Positions 26,878 to 34,218 of a stretch of DNA of 36,973 nucleotides are shown one piece after another; position 1 is the stretch's first letter; each line of letters begins with the position of its first letter. This DNA is from Rhodopirellula maiorica SM1 (GTDB lineage: Bacteria; Planctomycetota; Planctomycetia; Pirellulales; Pirellulaceae), in assembly GCF_000346295.1 (NCBI RefSeq), contig NZ_ANOG01000967.1, positions 1-36,973 of the forward strand, in the 5' to 3' direction. The position numbers and the translations under genes are program-made. Under the pieces are notes generated by a model, which saw only the letters and a list, made by a program, of their open reading frames with translations, did no database searches and had not been told where the DNA came from.

Positions 26878-27768
26878 ATGAGAATCACTTCCCTCCGCTT
26901 AATAACTCTGATCACCGGCCTCGTGTTGGGGACGCTACAAAGCCAATCCATGACGGCAGCGGAAGAGGCGGCTAAGAAAACCGATCCGCTAAAGGTATTG
27001 TTGGTCGCAGGCGGTTGCTGCCACGACTACGCAACCCAAAACGAGCTACTGAAAAAAGGGATCGAAGAGCGTCTTAATGCCAAAGTCACCGTCGAGCTAA
27101 GTGAAAACACCACCACGACCGCCCGCTTTGACATCTACGAATCCGATGATTGGGCCAAGGGATATGATGTCGTTTTGCACGATGAGTGTTCGGCCAATGT
27201 GATCGAGCGTCCTTATGTCGATCGAATCCTCGCCGCTCATCGCAACGGCACTCCGGCGGTCAATCTGCACTGTGCGATGCACAGCTACCGCTGGGGCAAT
27301 TACAGATCGCCCGTGCAGCCCGGCGCCGACAACGCAGGCTGGTACGAAATGATTGGTCTGCAATCCACAGGCCATGGTCCCAAATTGCCCATCGATGTGC
27401 TCAGCACCGATTCAACCCACCCGATCATGAAAGGGTTTGAAAACTGGACAACAATCAACGAAGAACTGTACAACAACATTCGTGTGTATGCCGGTGCCAG
27501 CGCACTGATCGAAGGCAAACAAATGATGCCGCCGAATAAAAAGGTCTTGAAGAAAGACCCCAACGCGGCAGCGACGGAATCGACCGCCGTGATCGCATGG
27601 ACCAATCACTATGGTCCTCAGAAAACCAAGATCTTCAGCACTTCGCTTGGACACCAAAACGAAACCGTCGCCGACGCTCGCTACATGGACGTCGTCGTTC
27701 GAGGCATTTTGTGGGTCACCGACAACCTGGACGAGGACGGCAAAGCAAATCCCGCCGTGTTGAAGTAG
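26878..27768 (+). CDS. Secreted ThuA-domain protein
   Basis: The 296-residue product has an N-terminal signal peptide (about 1-28, ending near SMTAAEE) and a ThuA (class I glutamine amidotransferase-like) domain. Visible segments are VLLVAGGCCHDYATQNELL, YDVVLHDECSANV, AVNLHCAMHSYR and TSLGHQNETV near the end. ThuA proteins are linked to sugar utilisation and to 3-keto-glycoside metabolism, but the reaction is not settled. It sits between two sulfatase genes. Many planctomycetes carry several such secreted ThuA proteins. Confidence 0.85.
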   Translation: MRITSLRLITLITGLVLGTLQSQSMTAAEEAAKKTDPLKVLLVAGGCCHDYATQNELLKKGIEERLNAKVTVELSENTTTTARFDIYESDDWAKGYDVVLHDECSANVIERPYVDRILAAHRNGTPAVNLHCAMHSYRWGNYRSPVQPGADNAGWYEMIGLQSTGHGPKLPIDVLSTDSTHPIMKGFENWTTINEELYNNIRVYAGASALIEGKQMMPPNKKVLKKDPNAAATESTAVIAWTNHYGPQKTKIFSTSLGHQNETVADARYMDVVVRGILWVTDNLDEDGKANPAVLK

Positions 27769-27886
27769 CGATTCCCAATTGGCGATTGACCGCGATGGCG
27801 CGACTCGCTGGTTTGCGCGTCGTGTTGAAAACGAATCCTCACCTAAACGTCCCCCACCTCAACCCATTTCACGGATACCACCACGT

Positions 27887-29335
27887 ATGTTTCGCCTGAT
27901 CGCGTGCATGTTTGCCCTCGCTTTTTTAACGCCTGGGACTGTGTTGGCGGACCAGCGGCCGAACGTATTGTGGATCGTACTGGATGATCTTGGACCGGAA
28001 ATCGGCTGTTATGGAACGCCACACGTTTCGACGCCGGCCATGGACCAGTTGAGCAGCGAGGGGGTTCGTTTTACTCGCTGTTTTTCTACCTCGCCGGTAT
28101 GTTCGGCCTCGCGAAGTGCACTGGTCACGGGGATGTATCAAACCTCGATTGGTGCACATCACCATCGCACACGGAAAATGAAACCGTTGCCCGAGGGTGT
28201 GCAAACGGTGATGCAACAGTTTGGCGATGCAGGCTATTTTGTCTGCGACCTGAAGCCACCGGGAGCCAAAGGCAAAGCCAAACGGGATTACAACTTCGTC
28301 GCCGATGACGATCAATTTCATGGCGACGACTGGTCTCAACGTCGCGATGGGCAACCTTTTTTTGCTCAAGTGCAAATCCACGAACCTCATCGCCCCTTTG
28401 TCCATGACGACGACCCCGAACGAGCTGACAAAGTAACCTTACCGCCGAATGTCCCCGATCATCCGGTGGCTCGCGCTGACATGGCGAACTATTTAGCGTC
28501 GGTGGAACAGGGTGACAAACATGTCGCGGCGATCTTGCAGCGATTGGATGCCGAAGGATTGCGTGAAAACACGCTGATCATGCTGTTCGGCGATCACGGT
28601 CGGCCTCATGTTTGGGGGAAACAATGGCTGTACGACGAGGGGATTCATACGCCGCTGATCGTTGCTGGTCCGATGATCGATCATCCTGGCACCAGCAGCG
28701 ATGCGTTGGTTAGTTTGATTGATGTCGCTCCGACATGTTTACGTGCCGCCAACATCACGCCGCATGCACGGACCGAAGGAGTTGATATTCTGGCGGACGA
28801 TTTCAAAGGTCGAGAGTTCATCTTTGCCGCCCGTGACCGGTGTGGCGAAGCCGCCGACCGCATCCGAGCCATCCGCGACACGCGATACAAGTACATCCGC
28901 AACTTTTATCCCGACCGCCCCTACACGCAAACCAGCAGCTACAAGCAGCTGTCCTATCCGGTGGTCACGCTATTGGAAGTGCTGCGCGCCCAAGGCAAGC
29001 TCAGCCCCGAGGCAGAACGCATGATGCAGAAAACACGACCTGCCGAAGAACTGTACGACTTGAAATCAGATCCTGACGAACTTCACAACCTCGCTGAGAA
29101 TCCCGAGCACGAGGAGACTCTGCAACGGATGCGGACTCAGCTGAATCAGTGGATCGAATCCAGTGGTGACCAAGGGGCTATCCGTGAAGGCGACCAAGCC
29201 TATCACGACGCGATCACCGCAGAAAAACAAAAGTGGTATGAGAATACACAGCGAAAGCGTGGCCTCGACCCGAATGTTTCCGCCGATCAGTATCTCGAGT
29301 GGTGGAACAAAGAACTGCTGCACTCGGCTCGATAG
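27887..29335 (+). CDS. Secreted sulfatase (S1 family), second copy type
   Basis: The 482-residue product begins with a signal peptide (MFRLIACMFALAFLTPGTVL, cleavage near ADQ). It has the sulfatase metal motif WIVLDDLGPEIGCYG and the formylglycine motif Cys72-Ser-Ala-Ser-Arg76. Other expected parts are FAQVQIHEPHRPF and LFGDHGRPHVWGKQWLYDEG. It is more like the sulfamidase/heparan-type branch than the first sulfatase, a judgement by eye. The frame is open 36 codons upstream, but the signal peptide supports the ATG used. A repeat element begins eight bases after its stop codon. Confidence 0.92.
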   Translation: MFRLIACMFALAFLTPGTVLADQRPNVLWIVLDDLGPEIGCYGTPHVSTPAMDQLSSEGVRFTRCFSTSPVCSASRSALVTGMYQTSIGAHHHRTRKMKPLPEGVQTVMQQFGDAGYFVCDLKPPGAKGKAKRDYNFVADDDQFHGDDWSQRRDGQPFFAQVQIHEPHRPFVHDDDPERADKVTLPPNVPDHPVARADMANYLASVEQGDKHVAAILQRLDAEGLRENTLIMLFGDHGRPHVWGKQWLYDEGIHTPLIVAGPMIDHPGTSSDALVSLIDVAPTCLRAANITPHARTEGVDILADDFKGREFIFAARDRCGEAADRIRAIRDTRYKYIRNFYPDRPYTQTSSYKQLSYPVVTLLEVLRAQGKLSPEAERMMQKTRPAEELYDLKSDPDELHNLAENPEHEETLQRMRTQLNQWIESSGDQGAIREGDQAYHDAITAEKQKWYENTQRKRGLDPNVSADQYLEWWNKELLHSAR

Positions 29336-29342
29336 ACTTACC

Positions 29343-29488
29343 GGGTAACGCCCACACCATCTACTTTGGCAACTATTGGGGGATGCTCAAGTAGTGGGAT
29401 TCGCCAGAATCCCCATCTTTGCTGTTGAAACACCAGGAACTCTGGCGAGTCCCACTACCAAAGTAGATGGCATTGGGGTAACGCCCAC
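29343..29488. repeat. Palindromic repeat element (copy 2) with flanking direct repeat
   Basis: The terminal motif CCATCTACTTT (29357-29367) and its inverse AAAGTAGATGGCAT (29460-29473) enclose a hairpin core at about 29391-29458. On the opposite strand this core matches the second core of copy 1 (303-370) with about one mismatch in 68 bases. The 13-bp direct repeat GGGTAACGCCCAC (29343-29355 and 29476-29488) flanks it, as a target-site duplication would. Confidence 0.8.
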
Positions 29489-29510
29489 GCCGTCCGTATG
29501 CCCTGCCCTA

Positions 29511-29584
29511 CAGTTTGATGCGGCACAGTTTGCTACGGCACAGTTTGATGCGCACAGTTTGCTACGGCACAGTTTGCTACGGCA
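29511..29584. repeat. Tandem repeat, 15-bp unit, five copies
   Basis: The unit is CAGTTTGCTACGGCA or CAGTTTGATGCGGCA, at 29511, 29526, 29541 (one base short), 29555 and 29570. The array lies just downstream of repeat copy 2. Two alternating unit versions suggest growth by duplication of a pair. Confidence 0.85.
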
Positions 29585-29602
29585 CAATGAAGAGGAGAAG
29601 CA

Positions 29603-29764
29603 ATGAGATCCTCGCGTCCAAACTGCGGCGTTTCGCTGCCGGTCGATGTGATCGCTTCTCCTTTTGATCAACCCGCCTGTCGCCCGTGTAAGAACCTCGA
29701 TTCGTCCGTAGGGGGCGAGGATATCCTCAGACCGAAACGGCTGATTCTCTGGGAAGTAATGTAG
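29603..29764 (+). CDS. Small hypothetical ORF with good ribosome site
   Basis: A 53-residue frame starts at an ATG preceded by AGAGGAG about six bases away. It has three cysteines, including CRPC (PNCGVSLPV ... PACRPCKNL), loosely like a zinc-ribbon fragment. No family is recognised. It lies inside a repeat-rich gap, so it may be a remnant or chance. Confidence 0.3.
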   Translation: MRSSRPNCGVSLPVDVIASPFDQPACRPCKNLDSSVGGEDILRPKRLILWEVM

Positions 29765-29796
29765 GATATGCGACTCCCCTGTCTTTTCGAGCAAAA

Positions 29797-29857
29797 TGAC
29801 CGGCGAGAAGACTATCCCACGCCTTGCACCCGATGACAGGCTAGAAGCCTATCCCAC
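29797..29857. repeat. REP-like pair of 24-bp repeats
   Basis: TGACCGGCGAGAAGACTATC...(29797-29820) and TGACAGGCTAGAAGCCTATC...(29834-29857) are about 80% alike; both end CTATCCCAC. The second can form a small hairpin (AGGCT-AGA-AGCCT). It ends one base before the ATG of the next gene. Confidence 0.6.
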
Positions 29858-29858
29858 A

Positions 29859-30482
29859 ATGATGCACACCGAAATAGAAATAGTTGAACACGTCCAGCGT
29901 CTGGTTCGTGAACGGATGGCGGGACAACAGGCCGGTCATGATGTTGACCACGTCTTGCGTGTGCTCAAATCGGCTCGCGAAATCCAAGCGGAAGTCGGCG
30001 GCAATCGATTTGTCGTCGAATTGGCTGCGCTGCTACATGATCTTGGCGATGCAAAATTTCACAATGGGCAGGAGCGAAGTGCCGAATTTGCTCGCGAAAT
30101 CTTGTCGCAGTTCCACCTCAACCGTCACACAATCGAACACGTCGCCACGATCGTCGATACCATCTCGTTTCGTAAAGCCGCCGATCGATCCACGCTTTCA
30201 CTTGAAGCCAAGATCGTGCAAGACGCCGATCGACTCGATGCCCTTGGGGCGATCGGAATCGTCCGAACGATCGAATACGGCGCCGCGATCGGACAACCTT
30301 TCTACTTGTCCGAAAACATGGAACCCAAGCAGAAAACGGGAATCGACCACTTTGACGAAAAGCTCTTCAAACTACATGATTTGCTGAACACCGACGCGGC
30401 TCGCCGGATCGCGGGGCAACGCGAGCAATTCATGCGTACCTTTCTAGAGCAATTCCGACACGAATGTGGTGAAACAAAATGA
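29859..30482 (+). CDS. HD-domain phosphohydrolase (YedJ-like)
   Basis: The 207-residue cytoplasmic product has the HD superfamily metal motifs: His31 in [10 protein letters not shown], His60-Asp61 in ALLHDLGD, and Asp122/Asp125 in [14 protein letters not shown]. Such proteins cleave phosphomonoesters or nucleotides; the substrate is unknown. The preferred ATG lies right after a REP-like repeat and lacks a ribosome site. An in-frame ATG at 29796 would add 21 residues translated from the repeat itself (starting MTGEKTIPRLAP). The last bases overlap the csaA-like gene as ATGA, so the two are coupled. Confidence 0.88.
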   Translation: MMHTEIEIVEHVQRLVRERMAGQQAGHDVDHVLRVLKSAREIQAEVGGNRFVVELAALLHDLGDAKFHNGQERSAEFAREILSQFHLNRHTIEHVATIVDTISFRKAADRSTLSLEAKIVQDADRLDALGAIGIVRTIEYGAAIGQPFYLSENMEPKQKTGIDHFDEKLFKLHDLLNTDAARRIAGQREQFMRTFLEQFRHECGETK

Positions 30483-30826
30483 GTCTGAAAAATACAATCG
30501 ACTGGAATGATTTCGAACAAGTCGAGATGCGCGCGGGAACCATCATCGCGGTATTAGATTTTCCTGAGGCGAGAAAACCCGCGTACAAGGTGACGGTCGA
30601 TTTTGGTCCCGACGTGGGTATCAAACGAACGAGCGCACAGATCACATCGCTATACACCAAAGAGGAACTGCTGGGCCGCCAAGTCATCGGAGTGGTCAAT
30701 TTTCCGGTGAAACAGATCGGCCCATTCTTGTCAGAATTTTTGATCGCAGGTTTCTATCGAGACGATGGTTCCGTTGTGCTAGCGATCCCTGACAAATCGA
30801 TCGATAACGGCGCCAAATTAGCGTGA
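30479..30826 (+). CDS. csaA: CsaA-like tRNA-binding-domain protein
   Basis: The 115-residue product is a single OB-fold tRNA-binding domain of the CsaA type: [23 protein letters not shown]... at the start, then [37 protein letters not shown]. CsaA is a homodimeric protein with chaperone and export-related activity in Bacillus, and the fold also binds tRNA. It starts by ATGA overlap with the HD-hydrolase gene. Downstream lies repeat copy 3, which could act as a bidirectional terminator between this gene and convergent egtB. Confidence 0.93.
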   Translation: MSLKNTIDWNDFEQVEMRAGTIIAVLDFPEARKPAYKVTVDFGPDVGIKRTSAQITSLYTKEELLGRQVIGVVNFPVKQIGPFLSEFLIAGFYRDDGSVVLAIPDKSIDNGAKLA

Positions 30827-30889
30827 CAGAATGCTGAGCAGGGAGAAACGTTTGACGCGTTCCGCTATGCTGACAATGGTTCCGACGGC

Positions 30890-31043
30890 GCTAGTCTAAT
30901 GCCATCTACTTTGGCACTAAACGGGTGGCGTTTGTAGCGGTGCGGCGCGGGGCCTCGCCCGGTCTAAACCGAACATTTTACTCGCCTCAACCGGACGGCT
31001 CGCGCCGTGCCGCTACCAAAGTAGATGGCATTGGGGGCTAGTC
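30890..31043. repeat. Palindromic repeat element (copy 3) with flanking direct repeat
   Basis: The terminal motif ATGCCATCTACTTT (30899-30912) and its inverse (31018-31031) enclose a core with GTAGCGGTGCGGCGC at one end and GCGCCGTGCCGCTAC at the other. This core is related, in the opposite orientation, to the first core of copy 1. The short direct repeat GCTAGTC (30890-30896 and 31037-31043) flanks it. The right repeat contains the stop codon of egtB. Confidence 0.75.
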
Positions 31044-32324
31044 GTCAGCGAGCCGGATGGTGGTAAATTGCCAGCGAGCTTCGGGCGGAAAGAAATTGCG
31101 GTAGGTATCACGAATATGATTGCTCGAAGTTGCGACACTGCCGCCGCGCAACACATATTGATTGCACATAAATTTGCCGTTGTACTCGCCAACCGCGCCG
31201 GCGGGCGGGCAGTATCCAGGATAGCCCGCATAACTGCTGGACGTCCACTGCCACGCCGCGCCCATTAGTCCATCGGGAGATCGCGTCGGATGAATGCACT
31301 TGTTTTGCTGCATCAGCACATCGGCGAACGGCTCTTGTTCGAGCGACGTGTCTGATGATTTCGCAATGATCTGACACGCCGCTTCCCATTGAAATTCAGT
31401 CGGCAACCGCTTGCCCGCCCAGCGAGCGAATGCATCGGCTTCGAAATAACTGACATGGGTTACCGGCCAAGCCGCTTCGACGGGAACCAAACCTGCGAGC
31501 GTGAATTGATGCCATCGACCGTCTCGCTGATGCCAATACAGCGGTGCGTTCCAATCGTTTTGTTCGGCGGTGGCCCACCCCATTGAAAGCCAAAACTCGG
31601 GGCGTTTGTAACCACCGTCTTCGATGAATTCGAGATACTCGCCATTGGTCACCAACGTTGTGGCAATCGATGTCGCGTGCAAATGGGCTGAATGACGAGG
31701 CGATTCATTGTCGTAGGCAAAACCGTCACCCCCGTGCCCAATCGTGTACATCCCTGCGGGCACCTCGATCCATCGATTCGCGTCAGACGGCGTTGCAGCA
31801 CTGTCAAACGGATCGTCCCGATAGGTTGGCCATGTCGGATTGCACGACAACATATGCTTGGCATCGGTCAGCATCAATTCTTGGTGCTGCTGTTCGTGGT
31901 TGATTCCAACCTGCAATAACTCGGCCGCCTCGGTCGCAAACTCGTCACACTCCAATCGTTTCGACAGCTCGCGATCAACATGGTCGCGGTAATCCTTGAC
32001 TTGCTGCATCCCCGGTCGCGAGATCAATCCGCGACGTGACCGAGGATATTGGCGGCCAATCGAGTTGTAATACGAGTTGAACAGAAAATTAAACTCGGAA
32101 TCAAATTCGCGGTAATCCGACTGAGTCCGCAGGATGAAGGTTTCGAAAAACCAAGTGGTGTGCGCAAGGTGCCATTTCGTAGGACTGGCGTCGTCCATCG
32201 ACTGCACCGTGCAGTCTTCCGCTGACAGAGGCTCGGCAATCTGGTCGGTAAAACTCCGCACAGCGAGATAAGAGGCACGAAGTGAATCCCCCAACGATGC
32301 GGTCGCAGCAGCAGTAGTAGTCAT
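31038..32324 (-). CDS. egtB: Ergothioneine biosynthesis sulfoxide synthase EgtB
   Basis: The 428-residue product is the non-haem iron enzyme that joins trimethylhistidine (hercynine) to a thiol donor with oxygen, forming the sulfoxide precursor of ergothioneine. The N-terminal DinB-like part has WHLAHTTWFFETF (about 51-63) and HEQQHQE (143-149), which supply the three iron-binding histidines. The C-terminal part (about 185-428) is an FGE/sulfatase-modifying-factor-type domain (VPAGMYTIG, PVTHVSYFEADAFARWAGKRLPTEFQWE, YVLRGGS). It lies 40 bases after egtD on the same strand. The stop codon falls in the direct repeat of a repeat element. Confidence 0.96.
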   Translation of the reverse strand: MTTTAAATASLGDSLRASYLAVRSFTDQIAEPLSAEDCTVQSMDDASPTKWHLAHTTWFFETFILRTQSDYREFDSEFNFLFNSYYNSIGRQYPRSRRGLISRPGMQQVKDYRDHVDRELSKRLECDEFATEAAELLQVGINHEQQHQELMLTDAKHMLSCNPTWPTYRDDPFDSAATPSDANRWIEVPAGMYTIGHGGDGFAYDNESPRHSAHLHATSIATTLVTNGEYLEFIEDGGYKRPEFWLSMGWATAEQNDWNAPLYWHQRDGRWHQFTLAGLVPVEAAWPVTHVSYFEADAFARWAGKRLPTEFQWEAACQIIAKSSDTSLEQEPFADVLMQQNKCIHPTRSPDGLMGAAWQWTSSSYAGYPGYCPPAGAVGEYNGKFMCNQYVLRGGSVATSSNHIRDTYRNFFPPEARWQFTTIRLADD

Positions 32325-32364
32325 GTCAAACTTCGATAGCGTTTAAATCATTCAAAGACGTATT

Positions 32365-33327
32365 TTATTCAATGACAAGGTGCAAAACCGCGAAGTAATT
32401 TTGCGCATCCGTCCACGATTTATGCAGTTGAAATCCGTATTTCCGCGCAAACGTCGCAAATCCATCCACAGTGTATTTGTGGGAATATTCGGTCAAGATC
32501 GCTTCGCCGGCAGCAAAGTCAATCGCGTGGTCGCCGATGGAAACCACTTGATCCGCCAGACTCACAATGCTGATCTCAATCCGGTGATGCAAAGTGTTAT
32601 AAACAGCACGATGCTCGAAGCGATCGCTATCGAAATTGCCTCCGAGTTCGCGATTGATGCGGTTCAGCAAATTCAGACTAAACGCGGCGGTGACGCCCTC
32701 GCGATCATCGTAGGCAGCATGCAAGACGTCGATGTCTTTTTGCAGATCGATCCCGATCAACAATCCGCCTTGTTGCCCCAACATTGCAGCCATTTGTTGC
32801 AGCAGTTCTCCCGCTTGCGGCGGCGTAAAATTGCCAATCGTAGAACCGGGAAAGTAAAACGCGACGTGTGAAGCAGGCGGCTCACAATCGGGCAACCTAA
32901 ACGGCTGAGTAAAATCGGCAACAACGGGCAGCACGTTCAAACCCGAATAGGCCAAGCGCAATCGCTCTGCGGTTTTTAGCAGATGCTCTTCGGAGATATC
33001 GACCGGCACGTAAGCAGCCGGTCGTGAAAGTGCATCAAGTAGCACACGCGTTTTTAGACTGCTGCCGCTGCCATATTCCACCAACATTACATCGGTATCA
33101 ATTTGGCGAGCAATTGACGAGGCATGCTGCTGCATGATCGCCAATTCGGTACGCGTCACATAGTACTCGTCCAGTTCACAGATCTGATCAAACAACTGCG
33201 AACCGCGCTCGTCATACAAGTATTTGCTTGGCAGTGTTTTGGCGGGACGTGACAACCCGTCCAACACATCGTCAAAAAAAGTGTCCGTTCGGACCGCACT
33301 GGACTGCACAACGTTGGCTGGATTCAT
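32365..33327 (-). CDS. egtD: L-histidine N-alpha-methyltransferase EgtD
   Basis: The 320-residue cytoplasmic product uses S-adenosylmethionine to trimethylate histidine to hercynine, the first step of ergothioneine synthesis. Typical segments are LPSKYLYDERGSQLFDQICELDEYYVTRTE, the SAM-binding loop VEYGSGSSLKTRVLLDAL, VPVDISEEHL, and FYFPGSTIGNF. Near the C-terminus TEYSHKYTVDGF is also typical. A TTG three codons upstream is possible, but ATG is preferred. It is the promoter-proximal gene of a two-gene egtD-egtB operon. Confidence 0.96.
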   Translation of the reverse strand: MNPANVVQSSAVRTDTFFDDVLDGLSRPAKTLPSKYLYDERGSQLFDQICELDEYYVTRTELAIMQQHASSIARQIDTDVMLVEYGSGSSLKTRVLLDALSRPAAYVPVDISEEHLLKTAERLRLAYSGLNVLPVVADFTQPFRLPDCEPPASHVAFYFPGSTIGNFTPPQAGELLQQMAAMLGQQGGLLIGIDLQKDIDVLHAAYDDREGVTAAFSLNLLNRINRELGGNFDSDRFEHRAVYNTLHHRIEISIVSLADQVVSIGDHAIDFAAGEAILTEYSHKYTVDGFATFARKYGFQLHKSWTDAQNYFAVLHLVIE

Positions 33328-33579
33328 GTTCGTCAACTTTCGCTCGCGTCAAGGCAGTGTTGGAAGGGCTCGCAAAAAATCAAAGCGGTGACATCAATTG
33401 GGCATTATTTCAGCATAGGCCCTCGGGCAAGCAGAGCACATGCTATGCCAACCGACAGACAACGGCTGCGGATGGATGACCAATGCGTGGAAGCTTGGAA
33501 AAACCGCGAAATAGGCTCTAGAATAAATGTTTGATGAAAAAACGCCGTTGGTCGACAAGCGAGCATCGCACATTGAACA

Positions 33580-33940
33580 TCACCCTGATGATATCGAATT
33601 CGAGAAGATCACGTTGACCGTTGCTCCGTCAACACGGACCGCCGCACCGGTGATCGCTGACACTTGCTCTGATGCAACAAACACACACCTATTTGCAATT
33701 TCGTCGACGGTTTCAAAACGCGGGATCGATGAGGTCGGACGGACCTTTTTTAAAAAACTCGGTCTCGACCTGTTCGCAAGTCTTGTTGCCCCGCTCGCAA
33801 GCCTCGTTGCCATCGCGAGCCAAATCAGCGACGAACTGCGACACGCCCTCCGGCGCCGTTGGCCCAGGCAAGAATCGCATTGACGGTTGCCGCGAGGCCA
33901 CGCCAGAGCGACAACAGCGCCGTCTTGTCTTGAAGCTCAA
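33580..33940 (-). pseudogene. Remnant of a short-chain dehydrogenase/reductase (SDR)
   Basis: Three minus-strand frames carry consecutive parts of an SDR C-terminus. First comes KTALLSLWRGLA then TVNAIL (about 33880-33925), next LPGPTAPEGVSQFVADLARD and on to ETEFFKK in a second frame, then RPTSSIPRFETVDEIANRCV, VASEQVSAITGAAVRVDGA in a third, ending at 33580. In intact SDRs this order is unbroken (TK-A...GLA...VTVN-VLPGPT...FF...RPTSL..RFA...EIA...S..S..TG..L.VDGG). The NAD-binding N-terminus and catalytic Ser/Tyr part are missing. At least two frameshifts and a small deletion make it non-functional. Boundaries are approximate. Confidence 0.7.
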
Positions 33941-34218
33941 TTTGTGTCGATCCTACGTCCTCAGTGGTGTAGGAGTAGGGAAATGGTCAACGAGGATCAT
34001 GGTACGCCAACAACGTACGCCAACGACACACGGCTCTTGGGGGCATTGCATTTTGCCAGCACGCCTCTAGGATTCTAAATAGAGAGGTGTGGTAGCCGAC
34101 AATCCCCACAAATTATTGGACACATCGGCTACCTCTAACACACAATTCTTCGATCAACCCCTCTTCGCGAACTGCATCTATCGCGGGTTTCGATTGAAAC
34201 TTGACTGCGTCCAAAGCA

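Noticed and set aside
29387-29794. Minus-strand 135-codon frame across repeat copy 2 and the tandem array
   Set aside because: Its sequence is mostly the translation of repeats (Cys/Ser/Asn periodicity), so coding is unlikely.
32380-32871. Plus-strand 163-codon frame opposite egtD
   Set aside because: EgtD on the minus strand has full family motifs; this is its shadow.
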